Assembly: GCA_019359715.1 (NCBI GenBank)
Contig: JAHHGS010000108.1
Coordinates: 1 to 40,902 of the forward strand
Reading direction: 5' to 3'
DNA from: Aphanocapsa sp. GSE-SYN-MK-11-07L
Lineage (GTDB): Bacteria; Cyanobacteriota; Cyanobacteriia; Thermosynechococcales; Thermosynechococcaceae
Length of the DNA stretch: 40,902 nucleotides
Shown: positions 7,731 to 16,114 of the stretch, piece by piece
How the letters are laid out: the number at the start of each line of letters is the position of its first letter
Numbering within the stretch: position 1 is the first letter of the stretch
Position numbers and translations under genes: made by a program
The notes under the pieces: model-generated
Database searches by the model: none
Seen by the model: only the letters and a program-made list of their open reading frames with translations
What the model was told of the DNA's origin: nothing

Positions 7731-9737
7731 CTATCCAAGTAGAGCGTGGGCGTGGGCGAGGACGTTATCAGCGCTGAAGCCAAATTTCTCCATGCAAACG
7801 CCGCCGGGGGCTGAAGCGCCAAACCGATCGAGGGTAACGGTGTCGCCTTCAGTGCCAATGTATTTATGCCAGCCAAAGCTAGCCGCTGCTTCCACAGCCA
7901 ACCGCTTGGTAACAGCTTTCGGGAAGACTGATTCTTTGTAAGCGGCATCTTGGGCTTCAAACAGCTCAAAGGAAGGCATCGAAACCACCCGCACCTTCTT
8001 GCCGGCCAATTTCTCAGCAGCACTAACGCACAGGTTCACTTCAGAACCCGTCCCAATCAGGATAATGTCGGGGGTGCCTTGGCAATCGACGATCGTGTAG
8101 GCTCCCTTGGCGACGCCATCAATTGATGTGCCGGGCAAATTGGGCAGATTTTGGCGCGAGAAGGCCAGCAGGGTCGGGCTGTGCTGTTGGGCGTTAGTGA
8201 TTGCCACTTTATAGGCACCAGAGCATTCGTTGCCGTCCGCCGGGCGAATCACCGTCAGGTTAGGAATTGCCCGCAGAGAAGCTAAAGTTTCAATTGGCTG
8301 GTGGGTGGGCCCGTCTTCGCCCTGCCCGATCGAGTCGTGGGTCATCACCCAAACGACACCGGCCTGAGACAGAGCCGAAAGGCGAATCGCTGCCCGCATG
8401 TAGTCAGTAAAGATCAAGAAGGTGGCACCGTAGGGAATTAGCCCAGAGCCATGCAGAGCAATCCCGTTGCAGATCGCTCCCATGCCGTGTTCCCGGACGC
8501 CAAAGTGGATGTTGCGGTTTTGATACTGCCCTTTTTGGAAATCGCCAGAGATTTTTAGCTCAGTCAAATTAGAGTGGGTCAGGTCAGCCGAACCGCCAAT
8601 CAGCCCTGGCAAGACCGGAGCCAGCTTGTTGAGGCAGGTTTCAGAATGCTTACGGGTGGGTAGCCCTTTATCTTCTGGGGTATAGGTGGGCAAAACGCTA
8701 TCCCAACCGGCGGGCAGTTGGCGAGAAATCAGCGCTTCAAACTCAGCCGCTTCCTGGGAATACTTGGTTTTGTACTGGGCCCAAGTTGAATCCCACTCGG
8801 CTTCGTCGCTGGCTCCCCGCTCGATCGCCTTTCGCATGTGGGAGACGGCATCGGCGGGTAGTTCAAACGGTTCATAGTTCCAGCCCAGGTTTTCGCGGGT
8901 CAGCTTTACTTCATCACCGCCCAAGGCAGCCCCGTGAATCCCGGCCGTGTTGCACTTGTTGGGAGAACCGAAGCCAATCGTGGTTGTCACCTTAATCATG
9001 GTCGGCTTGTCGGTGACTTTTTTGGCTTCGGCGATCGCGGCCGCAATCCCAGCTAAATCTGTGTTGCCGTCTTCGACGTGCAAAACGTGCCAGCCGTAGG
9101 CTTCAAATCGCTTCGAGACATCTTCCGTAAAGGCAATATCGGTCGAACCATCAATCGAAATGTGGTTGTCATCGTAGAGAGCAATCAGCTTGCCTAGCCC
9201 CCAATGACCGGCGATCGAGCAGGCTTCCCCAGATACCCCTTCCATGTTGCAGCCATCACCCAGAATCACATAGGTGTAATGATCAACCAGGGTGCAGTCA
9301 GGCTTGTTGAACTTGGCCGCCAAGTGGGCTTCGGCTAGGGCTAGACCGACCCCGTTGGCAATCCCTTGCCCCAAGGGGCCAGTGGTGACTTCAATCCCTT
9401 TGGTTTCAAAGTTTTCTGGATGCCCAGGCGTGTGGGACTCCCACTGCCGAAATTGCTTGATATCTTCAATGCTGACGCTGTCGTAGCCGGTTAGATGCAG
9501 CAGCGCATAGTGCAACATGCAGCCGTGCCCGGCCGAGAGCACAAACCGATCGCGGTTAAACCAGCCGGGGTTCTTAGGGTTATAGCGCATGAACTGATCC
9601 CAGAGCACAAAGGCCATTGGGGCTGCGCCCATCGGCAATCCGGGGTGGCCAGACTTGGCTTTCTCGATCGCATCTACGGCCAGGAAGCGGACAGAATTAA
9701 TACACAAGTCCTGAACGGATTGGGTAGCAACAACCAT
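7731..9737 (-). CDS. tkt: Transketolase
   Basis: This is a full-length 668-residue transketolase. It moves two-carbon ketol units between sugar phosphates in the Calvin cycle and the pentose phosphate pathway, in the cytosol, using thiamine diphosphate and a divalent metal. Visible landmarks are [18 protein letters not shown] (29-46), GPLGQG (120-125), the thiamine-diphosphate motif GDGCNMEG (160-167) ending near N191, and the activating glutamate region [13 protein letters not shown]. It is the last gene of a minus-strand run, 23 nt after fabF, and a strong hairpin lies just beyond its stop. Co-transcription with acpP and fabF would link carbon fixation capacity to fatty-acid elongation. Confidence 0.98.
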   Translation of the reverse strand: MVVATQSVQDLCINSVRFLAVDAIEKAKSGHPGLPMGAAPMAFVLWDQFMRYNPKNPGWFNRDRFVLSAGHGCMLHYALLHLTGYDSVSIEDIKQFRQWESHTPGHPENFETKGIEVTTGPLGQGIANGVGLALAEAHLAAKFNKPDCTLVDHYTYVILGDGCNMEGVSGEACSIAGHWGLGKLIALYDDNHISIDGSTDIAFTEDVSKRFEAYGWHVLHVEDGNTDLAGIAAAIAEAKKVTDKPTMIKVTTTIGFGSPNKCNTAGIHGAALGGDEVKLTRENLGWNYEPFELPADAVSHMRKAIERGASDEAEWDSTWAQYKTKYSQEAAEFEALISRQLPAGWDSVLPTYTPEDKGLPTRKHSETCLNKLAPVLPGLIGGSADLTHSNLTELKISGDFQKGQYQNRNIHFGVREHGMGAICNGIALHGSGLIPYGATFLIFTDYMRAAIRLSALSQAGVVWVMTHDSIGQGEDGPTHQPIETLASLRAIPNLTVIRPADGNECSGAYKVAITNAQQHSPTLLAFSRQNLPNLPGTSIDGVAKGAYTIVDCQGTPDIILIGTGSEVNLCVSAAEKLAGKKVRVVSMPSFELFEAQDAAYKESVFPKAVTKRLAVEAAASFGWHKYIGTEGDTVTLDRFGASAPGGVCMEKFGFSADNVLAHAHALLG

Positions 9738-9760
9738 GGTTTCTTCTCTTTAGGGGTTAA

Positions 9761-11011
9761 TCAATGGTACTTTCGGAACGCTAAGGTGACGTTATGGCCA
9801 CCAAAGCCAAAGGAATTGGAGAGGGCAACCTCGACGGTTTGGGCCCGGCTGGTATGGGGAACGTAGTCTAGGTCGCATTCAGGGTCAGGGTTGTCTAGGT
9901 TAATTGTAGGAGGAACGCGATCGTTAGCCACTGCCATCGCCGTTGCGACTGCTTCAATGCCGCCCGATCCACCCAGCAAATGCCCTGTCATTGACTTGGT
10001 TGAACTCACCGCTACCTGATAAGCATTATTACCTAAAGCTTTCTTGATTGCCGCCGTCTCCGTCGGATCATTTGCCCCAGTGCTGGTGCCGTGGGCATTA
10101 ATGTAGCTGACCTGATCAGGCGTTAAACCGGCATCTTTGAGGCAGAGTTCAATTGCCCGCGCCGCCCCGGCTCCACCCGGCACCGGCGCCGTCATGTGGT
10201 AAGCATCGCAGGTTAAACCATAGCCAACGATTTCGGCATAAATCCTGGCACGCCGGGCTTGAGCCTGTTCAAGTTCCTCTAGAATTAGGACGCCCACCCC
10301 TTCACCCAGGACAAAACCGTCCCGATCGCGGTCAAAGGGTCGGCTGGCATGGGCTGGGTCATCGTTGCGGCTGGTCAGGGCCCGGCAGGCGGCAAATCCA
10401 GCCACCGATAGAGGAGTGACGGCAGCTTCGGTGCCACCGCAAATCATTGCCTTGGCATAACCCCGCTGCACCAGCCGGAATGCATCACCGATCGCATTTG
10501 AGCCAGCCGCGCAGGCCGTGACGGTGCAAGAATTTGGCCCCTTAGCGCCGGTATGAATTGCCGTCAAGCCAGCGGCCATGTTGGCAATCATCATTGGAAT
10601 CATAAACGGGCTACAGCGATCGGGCCCACGGGTGAGGTAGATCTCCTGTTGGTCTTCCAAAACTTTCAATCCACCAATGCCAGTCCCAATGATCACGCCG
10701 ATATCCGGCGCATTCAGGTCGTTGATCACCAGCCCAGAGTCGGCGATCGCCTGCTGGCTGGCGGACACCGCAAACTGGGCGAACCGATCCATCCGCTTGG
10801 CATCTTTACGATCCATAAAGGCTTCTGGGTTAAACCCCTTCACCTCACCGGCAATCCGGCAATCGTGGTGAGAGGCGTCAAACAGAGTAATTGTGCCAAT
10901 CCCGTTTTGGCCAGACATCAACCCTTGCCAATATTCCGCCAGCGTATTGCCAATCGGAGTAATTGCCGCTAGTCCGGTTACTACAACGCGCTTAGAGTCC
11001 AGAGTTGTCAT
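9761..11011 (-). CDS. fabF: 3-oxoacyl-[acyl-carrier-protein] synthase II
   Basis: The 416-residue condensing enzyme elongates acyl-ACP with malonyl-ACP in type II fatty-acid synthesis. The Cys-His-His triad is clear: C167 in TVTACAAGSN, H307 in NAHGTSTGANDPTE and H344 in STKSMTGHLLGG, with K339 also present. These features and the length identify KAS II rather than the Cys-His-Asn FabH type. It begins 10 nt after acpP, which encodes its substrate carrier, and is followed 23 nt later by tkt. The acpP-fabF pairing is very common in bacteria. The transketolase extension is, as far as I recall, typical of cyanobacteria. Confidence 0.97.
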   Translation of the reverse strand: MTTLDSKRVVVTGLAAITPIGNTLAEYWQGLMSGQNGIGTITLFDASHHDCRIAGEVKGFNPEAFMDRKDAKRMDRFAQFAVSASQQAIADSGLVINDLNAPDIGVIIGTGIGGLKVLEDQQEIYLTRGPDRCSPFMIPMMIANMAAGLTAIHTGAKGPNSCTVTACAAGSNAIGDAFRLVQRGYAKAMICGGTEAAVTPLSVAGFAACRALTSRNDDPAHASRPFDRDRDGFVLGEGVGVLILEELEQAQARRARIYAEIVGYGLTCDAYHMTAPVPGGAGAARAIELCLKDAGLTPDQVSYINAHGTSTGANDPTETAAIKKALGNNAYQVAVSSTKSMTGHLLGGSGGIEAVATAMAVANDRVPPTINLDNPDPECDLDYVPHTSRAQTVEVALSNSFGFGGHNVTLAFRKYH

Positions 11012-11021
11012 GGTCTATGGG

Positions 11022-11267
11022 TTAGGCAGCAACTTTGCCGCCGATGAAATCAACTGCATCTTGAACAGTTTTGATCTCTTCTGCCGCTTCGTCGGGAATT
11101 TCAATGTCAAATTCTTCTTCCAGGGCCATAACTAGCTCAACCACATCCAGGGAGTCAGCGCTGAGGTCATTGGCAAAGTTGGCTTCTGGCTTAACGTCGC
11201 CAGCATCCACACTCAGCTGATCAGCCACAATTGTCTTGACCTTCGCAAAGATTTCTTCTTGAGTCAT
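11022..11267 (-). CDS. acpP: Acyl carrier protein
   Basis: This 81-residue acidic protein carries the growing acyl chain on a phosphopantetheine arm attached to S39 in the motif [17 protein letters not shown]. Helix II around the site is the expected recognition helix. It is the first gene of the minus-strand run acpP-fabF-tkt, with fabF 10 nt downstream. Upstream is a 560-nt region shared with the divergent RNB-family gene, which contains a 13-nt palindrome (TCCTGATTCAGGA, 11370-11382) about 105 nt before the start. Confidence 0.98.
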   Translation of the reverse strand: MTQEEIFAKVKTIVADQLSVDAGDVKPEANFANDLSADSLDVVELVMALEEEFDIEIPDEAAEEIKTVQDAVDFIGGKVAA

Positions 11268-11510
11268 ATCTGTGTTACTCGTTACAAGCAGAACCGGACT
11301 AGCTGACCCGACAGGGGATAATCTTCAGCCAGTTTCCAATCTAGTCCTTTTCGGGCCCAGAATCAATCGTCCTGATTCAGGAAGTCAACGTTTTGACACT
11401 GGCTGCAACCTGACTGGCGATCGCCATTATTGATACTTTGTTAGTTCGCGCATTGGCGCGGCTAGTGCATCCCTCTCCTGAAGGATTTATAGATTGGGAT
11501 CATCCTTAAA

Positions 11511-11538
11511 TTGACTCAGACTTGGCTTACTATATAAG
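11511..11538 (+). promoter_or_regulatory. Candidate promoter of the RNB gene
   Basis: TTGACT (11511-11516) and TATAAG (11533-11538) are separated by 16 nt, close to the housekeeping sigma consensus. A start near 11545 would give a leader of about 280 nt that contains the tandem repeat. No experimental support can be seen. Confidence 0.4.
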
Positions 11539-11765
11539 ACTAGCGAGTGCTTAAAATTCGACAGGCTGTAACCACACGCATACGTCACTGAACATTTGGT
11601 GATTGAGGTTGCAGTGCTGGCAGGTCGATATTTGTCAAGTGCTATTACCCAGACCGTCTGTGCCATTTTTTCTGCCCATTGCCGACATGAGTAACCCTCT
11701 GGTTGGATGCTGGGGTATCTCTCTACTCAATCAGGAGCGGGGGGAGGGGAGGACTAAATGGCTCT

Positions 11766-11797
11766 GTCGTTTTAGCCAATAGTCGTTTTAGCCAATA
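11766..11797. repeat. Perfect 16-bp tandem repeat in the RNB gene leader
   Basis: GTCGTTTTAGCCAATA occurs twice without a gap (11766-11781 and 11782-11797), ending 30 nt before the start codon. It lies in the probable 5' untranslated leader, so it could bind RNA or protein, or could be replication slippage. Confidence 0.9.
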
Positions 11798-11827
11798 CTG
11801 GTAGTACCCAGAGGAATTTGTTATTGC

Positions 11828-14077
11828 ATGGAACTTTCAATTCATAGTTTGCTGGCCAACTTTGCTGAAGATAAGTTGGTTGCCCCCAAAGCCTTAGAAA
11901 AAAAACTGGGCTGTGAAGATTCAGCCAGCATTCATCGCTTGCAGATTGCCCTGGATGCCCTGGAGAAAATTGGCATTTTGGCCAAAGAGCGCGGCAAGTA
12001 TCGGCGGGTAGCAGAGTCAGAACTGGTGGAAGGAAAGCTCCGCTGTTCCAGTAAAGGGTTTTGTTTTGCAATTCAAGATCAAGAAGGCAGCGAAGATATT
12101 TATATTCGCGAAAGCCAGTTGAGCAACGCCTGGAATGGCGATCGCGTCTTGGTGAAAGTGACCAAAGAAGGACGGCGGCGGCGCAGTCCAGAGGGCGAAG
12201 TCCGCTTAATTTTAGAGCGCAGCAACCCTTCGGTGATTGCGAAGGTGAAGCAAACAGAGCAAGGAATTCGCGGCGTCCCCCTCGACGATCGGCTGCTGTT
12301 TGAATTGGATTTGCAGCCCAATCAAACCGTGTCTGACCCAGCAACGGCGGTGGATCAACTGGCCCATGTCCAAGTGGTGCGCTATCCGCTTGGCCAGTAC
12401 CCACCTCTGGGCACGATTACCCAAATCTTAGGCGACGACGCTCAATCGGCGGCGGATACAGAGCTGGTCTGCTGCAAGTATGGCTTCCCGCGCCAGTTCT
12501 CGGAGGCGGCTCTAGGGCAAGCCCTACCAGGCAAGCTGAAAAAAGCTGATTTGAAAAACCGCTTGGATCAGCGATCGCACCTCACCGTTACGCTGGGGGC
12601 AACAGCTCTTGCTGATACAGCAATTTCCCTCGAATCGGCTGGATCAGACAATTGGCTATTAGGGGTTCACATTGCAGACGTTTCCCATTGCATCAGCCCA
12701 GACACTCCCCTCGATCAAGAAGCCTACAAGCGGGGGTTGGCTGTTTACCTGGGTGAGATTGCCCTGCCGCTGCTGCCGGAAACATTAGTCGCTGCCAGTT
12801 TTGTGCCCGGAGAGGAACGGTTTGCGATTTCCCTGCTGCTAACAATTAATCCTGAGGGGGAGGTGCTGGAGTACGAAATTCAACCCTCTGTGATTCAGGT
12901 GGATCATGCCCTCACGGCTGAACAGGTGGCAGCCGACCTGCCAGCCAAGTCAGCTTTAGGCAGTTGGCTACAGCAAGCCCAAACTCTCAGCCAAGCCCTC
13001 CGGCAGCAGCGCCACCAGCGGGGCAGTTTTGATCTTAATCTGGCGCAGAATTCTCTCACCTGCTACAGCGATGAGGGGCTGTCTAAGGCGATCGCCATTG
13101 ATTCAGCCAATCCTACCCGCTCAATGCTGAGTGAGTTTGCCCTGTTGGCCAACCAAACCCTGTTGTCTCACCTGCAAGCACTGAACGTGCAAGCCATCTA
13201 CCGAGTCCAATCTCCGCCAGATGCCTTGGATGTCCAGGAATTGATCAAGTTAGCTACTAATCTGGGCATTGCCCTCAGCTTGGCCAACGAAGATGCGGTT
13301 CAGCCGCAGGACTATCAAAACTTTGCGGCTCAGTTGCTGGAGTCTGACCTGGCGCCTGTCTTAACTGAGCTGTTGCTGGATACATTGCGCCCCGCCACCT
13401 ATAGCGCTGTGGCTGGCCCACACTTTAGCTTGGCAGCCGTGATGGGCTACGGGTCAATCGTGTCTCCGCTCAGCCGCTATGCTGACCTGCTGAATCAGCG
13501 GGTTTTGCAGGCAATTTTTGCCGATGGGCGCGATCGCCGCACTTCCCGGGCCAAAGAAAAGGTGAATCTGCGCCATAGCTCTTGCCTGGGGCAGGTGAGT
13601 TGGAATGTGTTGCCCCCCGATAGTCAGCGCGACTTAGAAGCGGCGATCGCGGCCGCGATTCCCCACCTAAACGAAAAAGAGCGGATCGCTCAACAGGCGA
13701 TCAAAGACCTAGAGGGGCTACAAAAAGTCAAGCAGATGCAGCAGCGAACAGGCGAAGTGTTTGCTGGCTTGATCACCGGCATTCAGTCCTATGGCTTTTT
13801 CGTTGAAATTGCCGAGCTAATTGTCGAGGGGCTGGTGCATGTGAGTTCGCTTAAGGACGACTGGTATGAGTACCGATCGCGGCAACAAACCCTGATTGGC
13901 CGCAAAAATCGCCGCCAGTATCGGCTCGGCGATCGGGTGGAAGTCCAGGTCAAAAGCGTCGATTACTATCGACAGCAAATTGACCTGCTGGTGGTGGGCG
14001 GCGGCAGCGAAGCTTCTGAAGAGGATTTAGTGGAAGGAACAGATGCCAATCCTGAATCTGCTGACCCTGAGATTTGA
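11828..14077 (+). CDS. RNase II/R (RNB) family protein with degenerate active site, Zam-like
   Basis: The 749-residue protein has the layout of RNase R: a winged-helix N-terminus (1-65), a cold-shock-like OB segment (about 70-150), an RNB region (about 240-600) and a C-terminal S1 domain (about 640-725, with GLITGIQSYGFFVEI and EGLVHVSSL). Active enzymes have a cluster of four Asp in a motif of the form T-x-D-P-x-x-A-x-D-x-D-D-A. Here the matching stretch is TLGATALADTAIS (255-267), with G257, A265 and I266 in place of Asp and only D263 kept. Other RNB motifs remain (LGVHIADVSH, RGSFDLN, SRYADLLNQR). I infer an RNA-binding protein with weak or no nuclease activity, like the cyanobacterial acetazolamide-resistance protein Zam. 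That identification rests on memory. Confidence 0.85.
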   Translation: MELSIHSLLANFAEDKLVAPKALEKKLGCEDSASIHRLQIALDALEKIGILAKERGKYRRVAESELVEGKLRCSSKGFCFAIQDQEGSEDIYIRESQLSNAWNGDRVLVKVTKEGRRRRSPEGEVRLILERSNPSVIAKVKQTEQGIRGVPLDDRLLFELDLQPNQTVSDPATAVDQLAHVQVVRYPLGQYPPLGTITQILGDDAQSAADTELVCCKYGFPRQFSEAALGQALPGKLKKADLKNRLDQRSHLTVTLGATALADTAISLESAGSDNWLLGVHIADVSHCISPDTPLDQEAYKRGLAVYLGEIALPLLPETLVAASFVPGEERFAISLLLTINPEGEVLEYEIQPSVIQVDHALTAEQVAADLPAKSALGSWLQQAQTLSQALRQQRHQRGSFDLNLAQNSLTCYSDEGLSKAIAIDSANPTRSMLSEFALLANQTLLSHLQALNVQAIYRVQSPPDALDVQELIKLATNLGIALSLANEDAVQPQDYQNFAAQLLESDLAPVLTELLLDTLRPATYSAVAGPHFSLAAVMGYGSIVSPLSRYADLLNQRVLQAIFADGRDRRTSRAKEKVNLRHSSCLGQVSWNVLPPDSQRDLEAAIAAAIPHLNEKERIAQQAIKDLEGLQKVKQMQQRTGEVFAGLITGIQSYGFFVEIAELIVEGLVHVSSLKDDWYEYRSRQQTLIGRKNRRQYRLGDRVEVQVKSVDYYRQQIDLLVVGGGSEASEEDLVEGTDANPESADPEI

Positions 14078-14915
14078 ACCGTGGCGGCTGAGCTGTCGGC
14101 GGTGGCTTGGGTGGGGGATGCTTTTAGCGTTGCTGCTTGTAATCAGTAGTCCTGATGCACTGGCTCAGACCAATCCAGAGCCGAGAGAGCGGATGCAAGT
14201 CTCTTTCTCAGTTTTGGGGGTTGACCCGTTGCGGGGAGAACTGGAAGCTCGACTAGAATTTGATCCCTTGCACAAGGGGCGTTTGCAGCAGGATGGCTTG
14301 CCTAATCAAGACTTAATTCTGTACGTCAACAGCGTTGATAAGCAGGGATCAGAGATCAGGTTTTTGGCTGGGCGGTCAATGGATGCGATCGCGGCTCGAT
14401 TTAACTTGTTTGCAGGACACCCCAACTACTACCCGTTTGATCGCTATCTGGCGGAAATTTCCCTGGATTTGACCATGAGCAATCCAAGCAAGCAAGAGGT
14501 GCCGATTGATTTTATCTACGGTGGCCAGTTTCCTGGCTTCGAGCTGGAGTTTGAGCCTGAAACAGGCGGGGATGACAGCATTGGGATTGACTATGAGGTC
14601 AGGATTCGGCGATCGCTGCCTGTGCTGATGTTTGCCTGCTTCATCATGCTGATGATGTGGTTTGTCTCAGTCCTAGCAATTCTGATTGCGCTCATGTATT
14701 GGCGAACAGGGCGTATTCCTGAACCAACCACATTGGGGTTGATGGCAACCCTGCTGTTTGCGTTTCCGGCTATTCGCAATGCTCAGCCAGGGGTGCCACC
14801 CGTCGGAACACTCGGAGATTTTCTCTCCTTTTTTTGGGCCGAATCTCTCGTCATTATTGCCTTGGCAATCACTTGGGTTTGCTTCTTGCGGCGCTTCAGC
14901 AAATCTAAACCCTAA
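14043..14915 (+). CDS. DUF4436 family membrane protein
   Basis: The 290-residue product starts inside the end of the RNB gene (35-nt overlap). It has an N-terminal signal-like segment (LGWGMLLALLLVISSPDALA). An extracytoplasmic beta-rich domain follows, containing GHPNYYPFDRYLAEISLDL, and then about three membrane helices: FACFIMLMMWFVSVLAILIA, TTLGLMATLLFAFPAI and ESLVIIALAITWVCFL. The YPFDxY motif and this order match DUF4436, a family without known function. An internal ATG near the hydrophobic stretch is another possible start, but the upstream one gives a complete signal peptide with a positive N-region. It may be expressed with the RNB protein. A strong hairpin follows the stop. Confidence 0.8.
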   Translation: MPILNLLTLRFEPWRLSCRRWLGWGMLLALLLVISSPDALAQTNPEPRERMQVSFSVLGVDPLRGELEARLEFDPLHKGRLQQDGLPNQDLILYVNSVDKQGSEIRFLAGRSMDAIAARFNLFAGHPNYYPFDRYLAEISLDLTMSNPSKQEVPIDFIYGGQFPGFELEFEPETGGDDSIGIDYEVRIRRSLPVLMFACFIMLMMWFVSVLAILIALMYWRTGRIPEPTTLGLMATLLFAFPAIRNAQPGVPPVGTLGDFLSFFWAESLVIIALAITWVCFLRRFSKSKP

Positions 14916-14928
14916 CGGCGGTGCAGGA

Positions 14929-14966
14929 ATTTTCGCGGGGTTCGGCTCCGCTCACCCCGCGAAAAT
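14929..14966. terminator. Bidirectional terminator hairpin
   Basis: A perfect 13-bp stem (ATTTTCGCGGGGT at 14929-14941, ACCCCGCGAAAAT at 14954-14966) encloses a 12-nt loop. T and A runs in the arms let it act for both the DUF4436 gene (plus) and rfbB (minus), which converge here. Confidence 0.85.
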
Positions 14967-14976
14967 GTGCTTGTCT

Positions 14977-16080
14977 TTAAGCGGTGATTGGTTCTGGTAA
15001 TTGATTTCTCGTGAGCAGGGGTTGCCACCAGTCAGGATGGGTGACGTACCATTCCACGGTGCGGCGGAGGCCTTCTGGCAGCGTTACAGCAGGACTCCAA
15101 CCCAGATCGGCTTGGATTTTACGGGCATCGATCGCATAGCGGCGATCGTGCCCCGGCCGATCTTTAACAAAGGTGATCAGTTGCCGAGCCGGGCGAGTTG
15201 GTAAATCGGGTGCGATTTCGTCCATTAAGTCACAGAGCAAATCGACCAAATCTAGGTTGCTAACCTCGTTGTTGCCGCCGATATTGTAGGTTTCGCCCGG
15301 TTGAGCCTGCTGGATCACGCAGTCGAGGGCAGAGCAATGGTCTTCGACAAACAGCCAGTCGCGAATATTTTGCCCATCTCCGTAAATTGGCAGCGGTTTA
15401 CCCAGCAAAATATTAATGCAGAGCAGCGGTATTAACTTTTCGGGGAAATGGTAGGGGCCGTAGTTATTGGAGCAGTTGGTAATCAGCGTCGGCATCCCAT
15501 AGGTGTGAAAGTACGAGCGAACCAGGTGATCGCTGCCCGCCTTGGAGGCTGAGTAGGGGCTGTTGGGAGCATAGGGTGTGGTTTCACTAAAGGCCGGATC
15601 AGTGGGGGAGAGGCTGCCGTAGACTTCATCGGTAGAAACGTGCAAAAAGCGCCAGTCTGTCGGCTGCCCCCGGCTCTGCCAGCGCTGGCGAAACGCTTCT
15701 AGCAGCGTAAAGGTGCCCACCAGATTTGTCTGTACAAACGCCTCTGGGCCGAGAATCGAGCGATCGACGTGGGATTCAGCCGCCAGATGAGCCACGGTAT
15801 TGATTTCTTCTGAACGCAGTAAATCATCAACCAAGGAGCGATCGCAGATATCTGCCCGGACAAATCGAAACTCAGGATGGGATTCTAAGTCTGCTAAATT
15901 CGCCAAATTACCAGCGTAGGTGAGGGCATCTAGCACCACCACCCGGTCTTGGGGGTAGCGATCGCACCAGTAGCGAACAAAATTAGAGCCAATAAAGCCC
16001 GCCCCACCTGTAATTAAAATTCGGCCGGGTTGCCGCTCAGCCACCGTTCCGGTTACTTGCTTACTCGTGTTTGTTTGCAT
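14977..16080 (-). CDS. rfbB: dTDP-glucose 4,6-dehydratase
   Basis: This enzyme converts dTDP-glucose to dTDP-4-keto-6-deoxyglucose, the second step of dTDP-L-rhamnose synthesis. It is an extended SDR protein: the NAD-binding motif [16 protein letters not shown] is near the N-terminus, and [10 protein letters not shown], the active-site [15 protein letters not shown] and [17 protein letters not shown] follow. From ATG 16080 it is 367 residues. A TTG at 16110 lies in frame 30 nt upstream but would only add a non-conserved tail. It is the last gene of the rhamnose operon, behind the lyase-like gene, and is followed by a strong bidirectional hairpin. Confidence 0.97.
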   Translation of the reverse strand: MQTNTSKQVTGTVAERQPGRILITGGAGFIGSNFVRYWCDRYPQDRVVVLDALTYAGNLANLADLESHPEFRFVRADICDRSLVDDLLRSEEINTVAHLAAESHVDRSILGPEAFVQTNLVGTFTLLEAFRQRWQSRGQPTDWRFLHVSTDEVYGSLSPTDPAFSETTPYAPNSPYSASKAGSDHLVRSYFHTYGMPTLITNCSNNYGPYHFPEKLIPLLCINILLGKPLPIYGDGQNIRDWLFVEDHCSALDCVIQQAQPGETYNIGGNNEVSNLDLVDLLCDLMDEIAPDLPTRPARQLITFVKDRPGHDRRYAIDARKIQADLGWSPAVTLPEGLRRTVEWYVTHPDWWQPLLTRNQLPEPITA

Positions 16081-16114
16081 ATTTGGGGGTTGTGGATTGC
16101 TAGTTGCCAAATTT

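Larger units (their letters stand above)
11268..11827. other. Divergent intergenic region acpP / RNB gene
   Basis: This 560-nt stretch has no convincing gene. It holds the promoters of two divergent operons. Seen directly are a palindrome TCCTGATTCAGGA at 11370-11382 on the acpP side, a -35/-10-like pair at 11511-11538 facing the RNB gene, a purine-rich G tract near 11734-11752, and a perfect 16-bp tandem repeat at 11766-11797. I found no clear -10 box for acpP. Confidence 0.6.

Noticed and set aside
9495-9866. A 123-codon plus-strand frame spanning the start of transketolase and the end of fabF.
   Set aside because: It runs against two unmistakable conserved enzymes and has no motif of its own.
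11734-11752. A G-rich purine tract considered as a G-quadruplex.
   Set aside because: The G runs are uneven and do not form four clear runs of three or more with short loops. The evidence is too weak.
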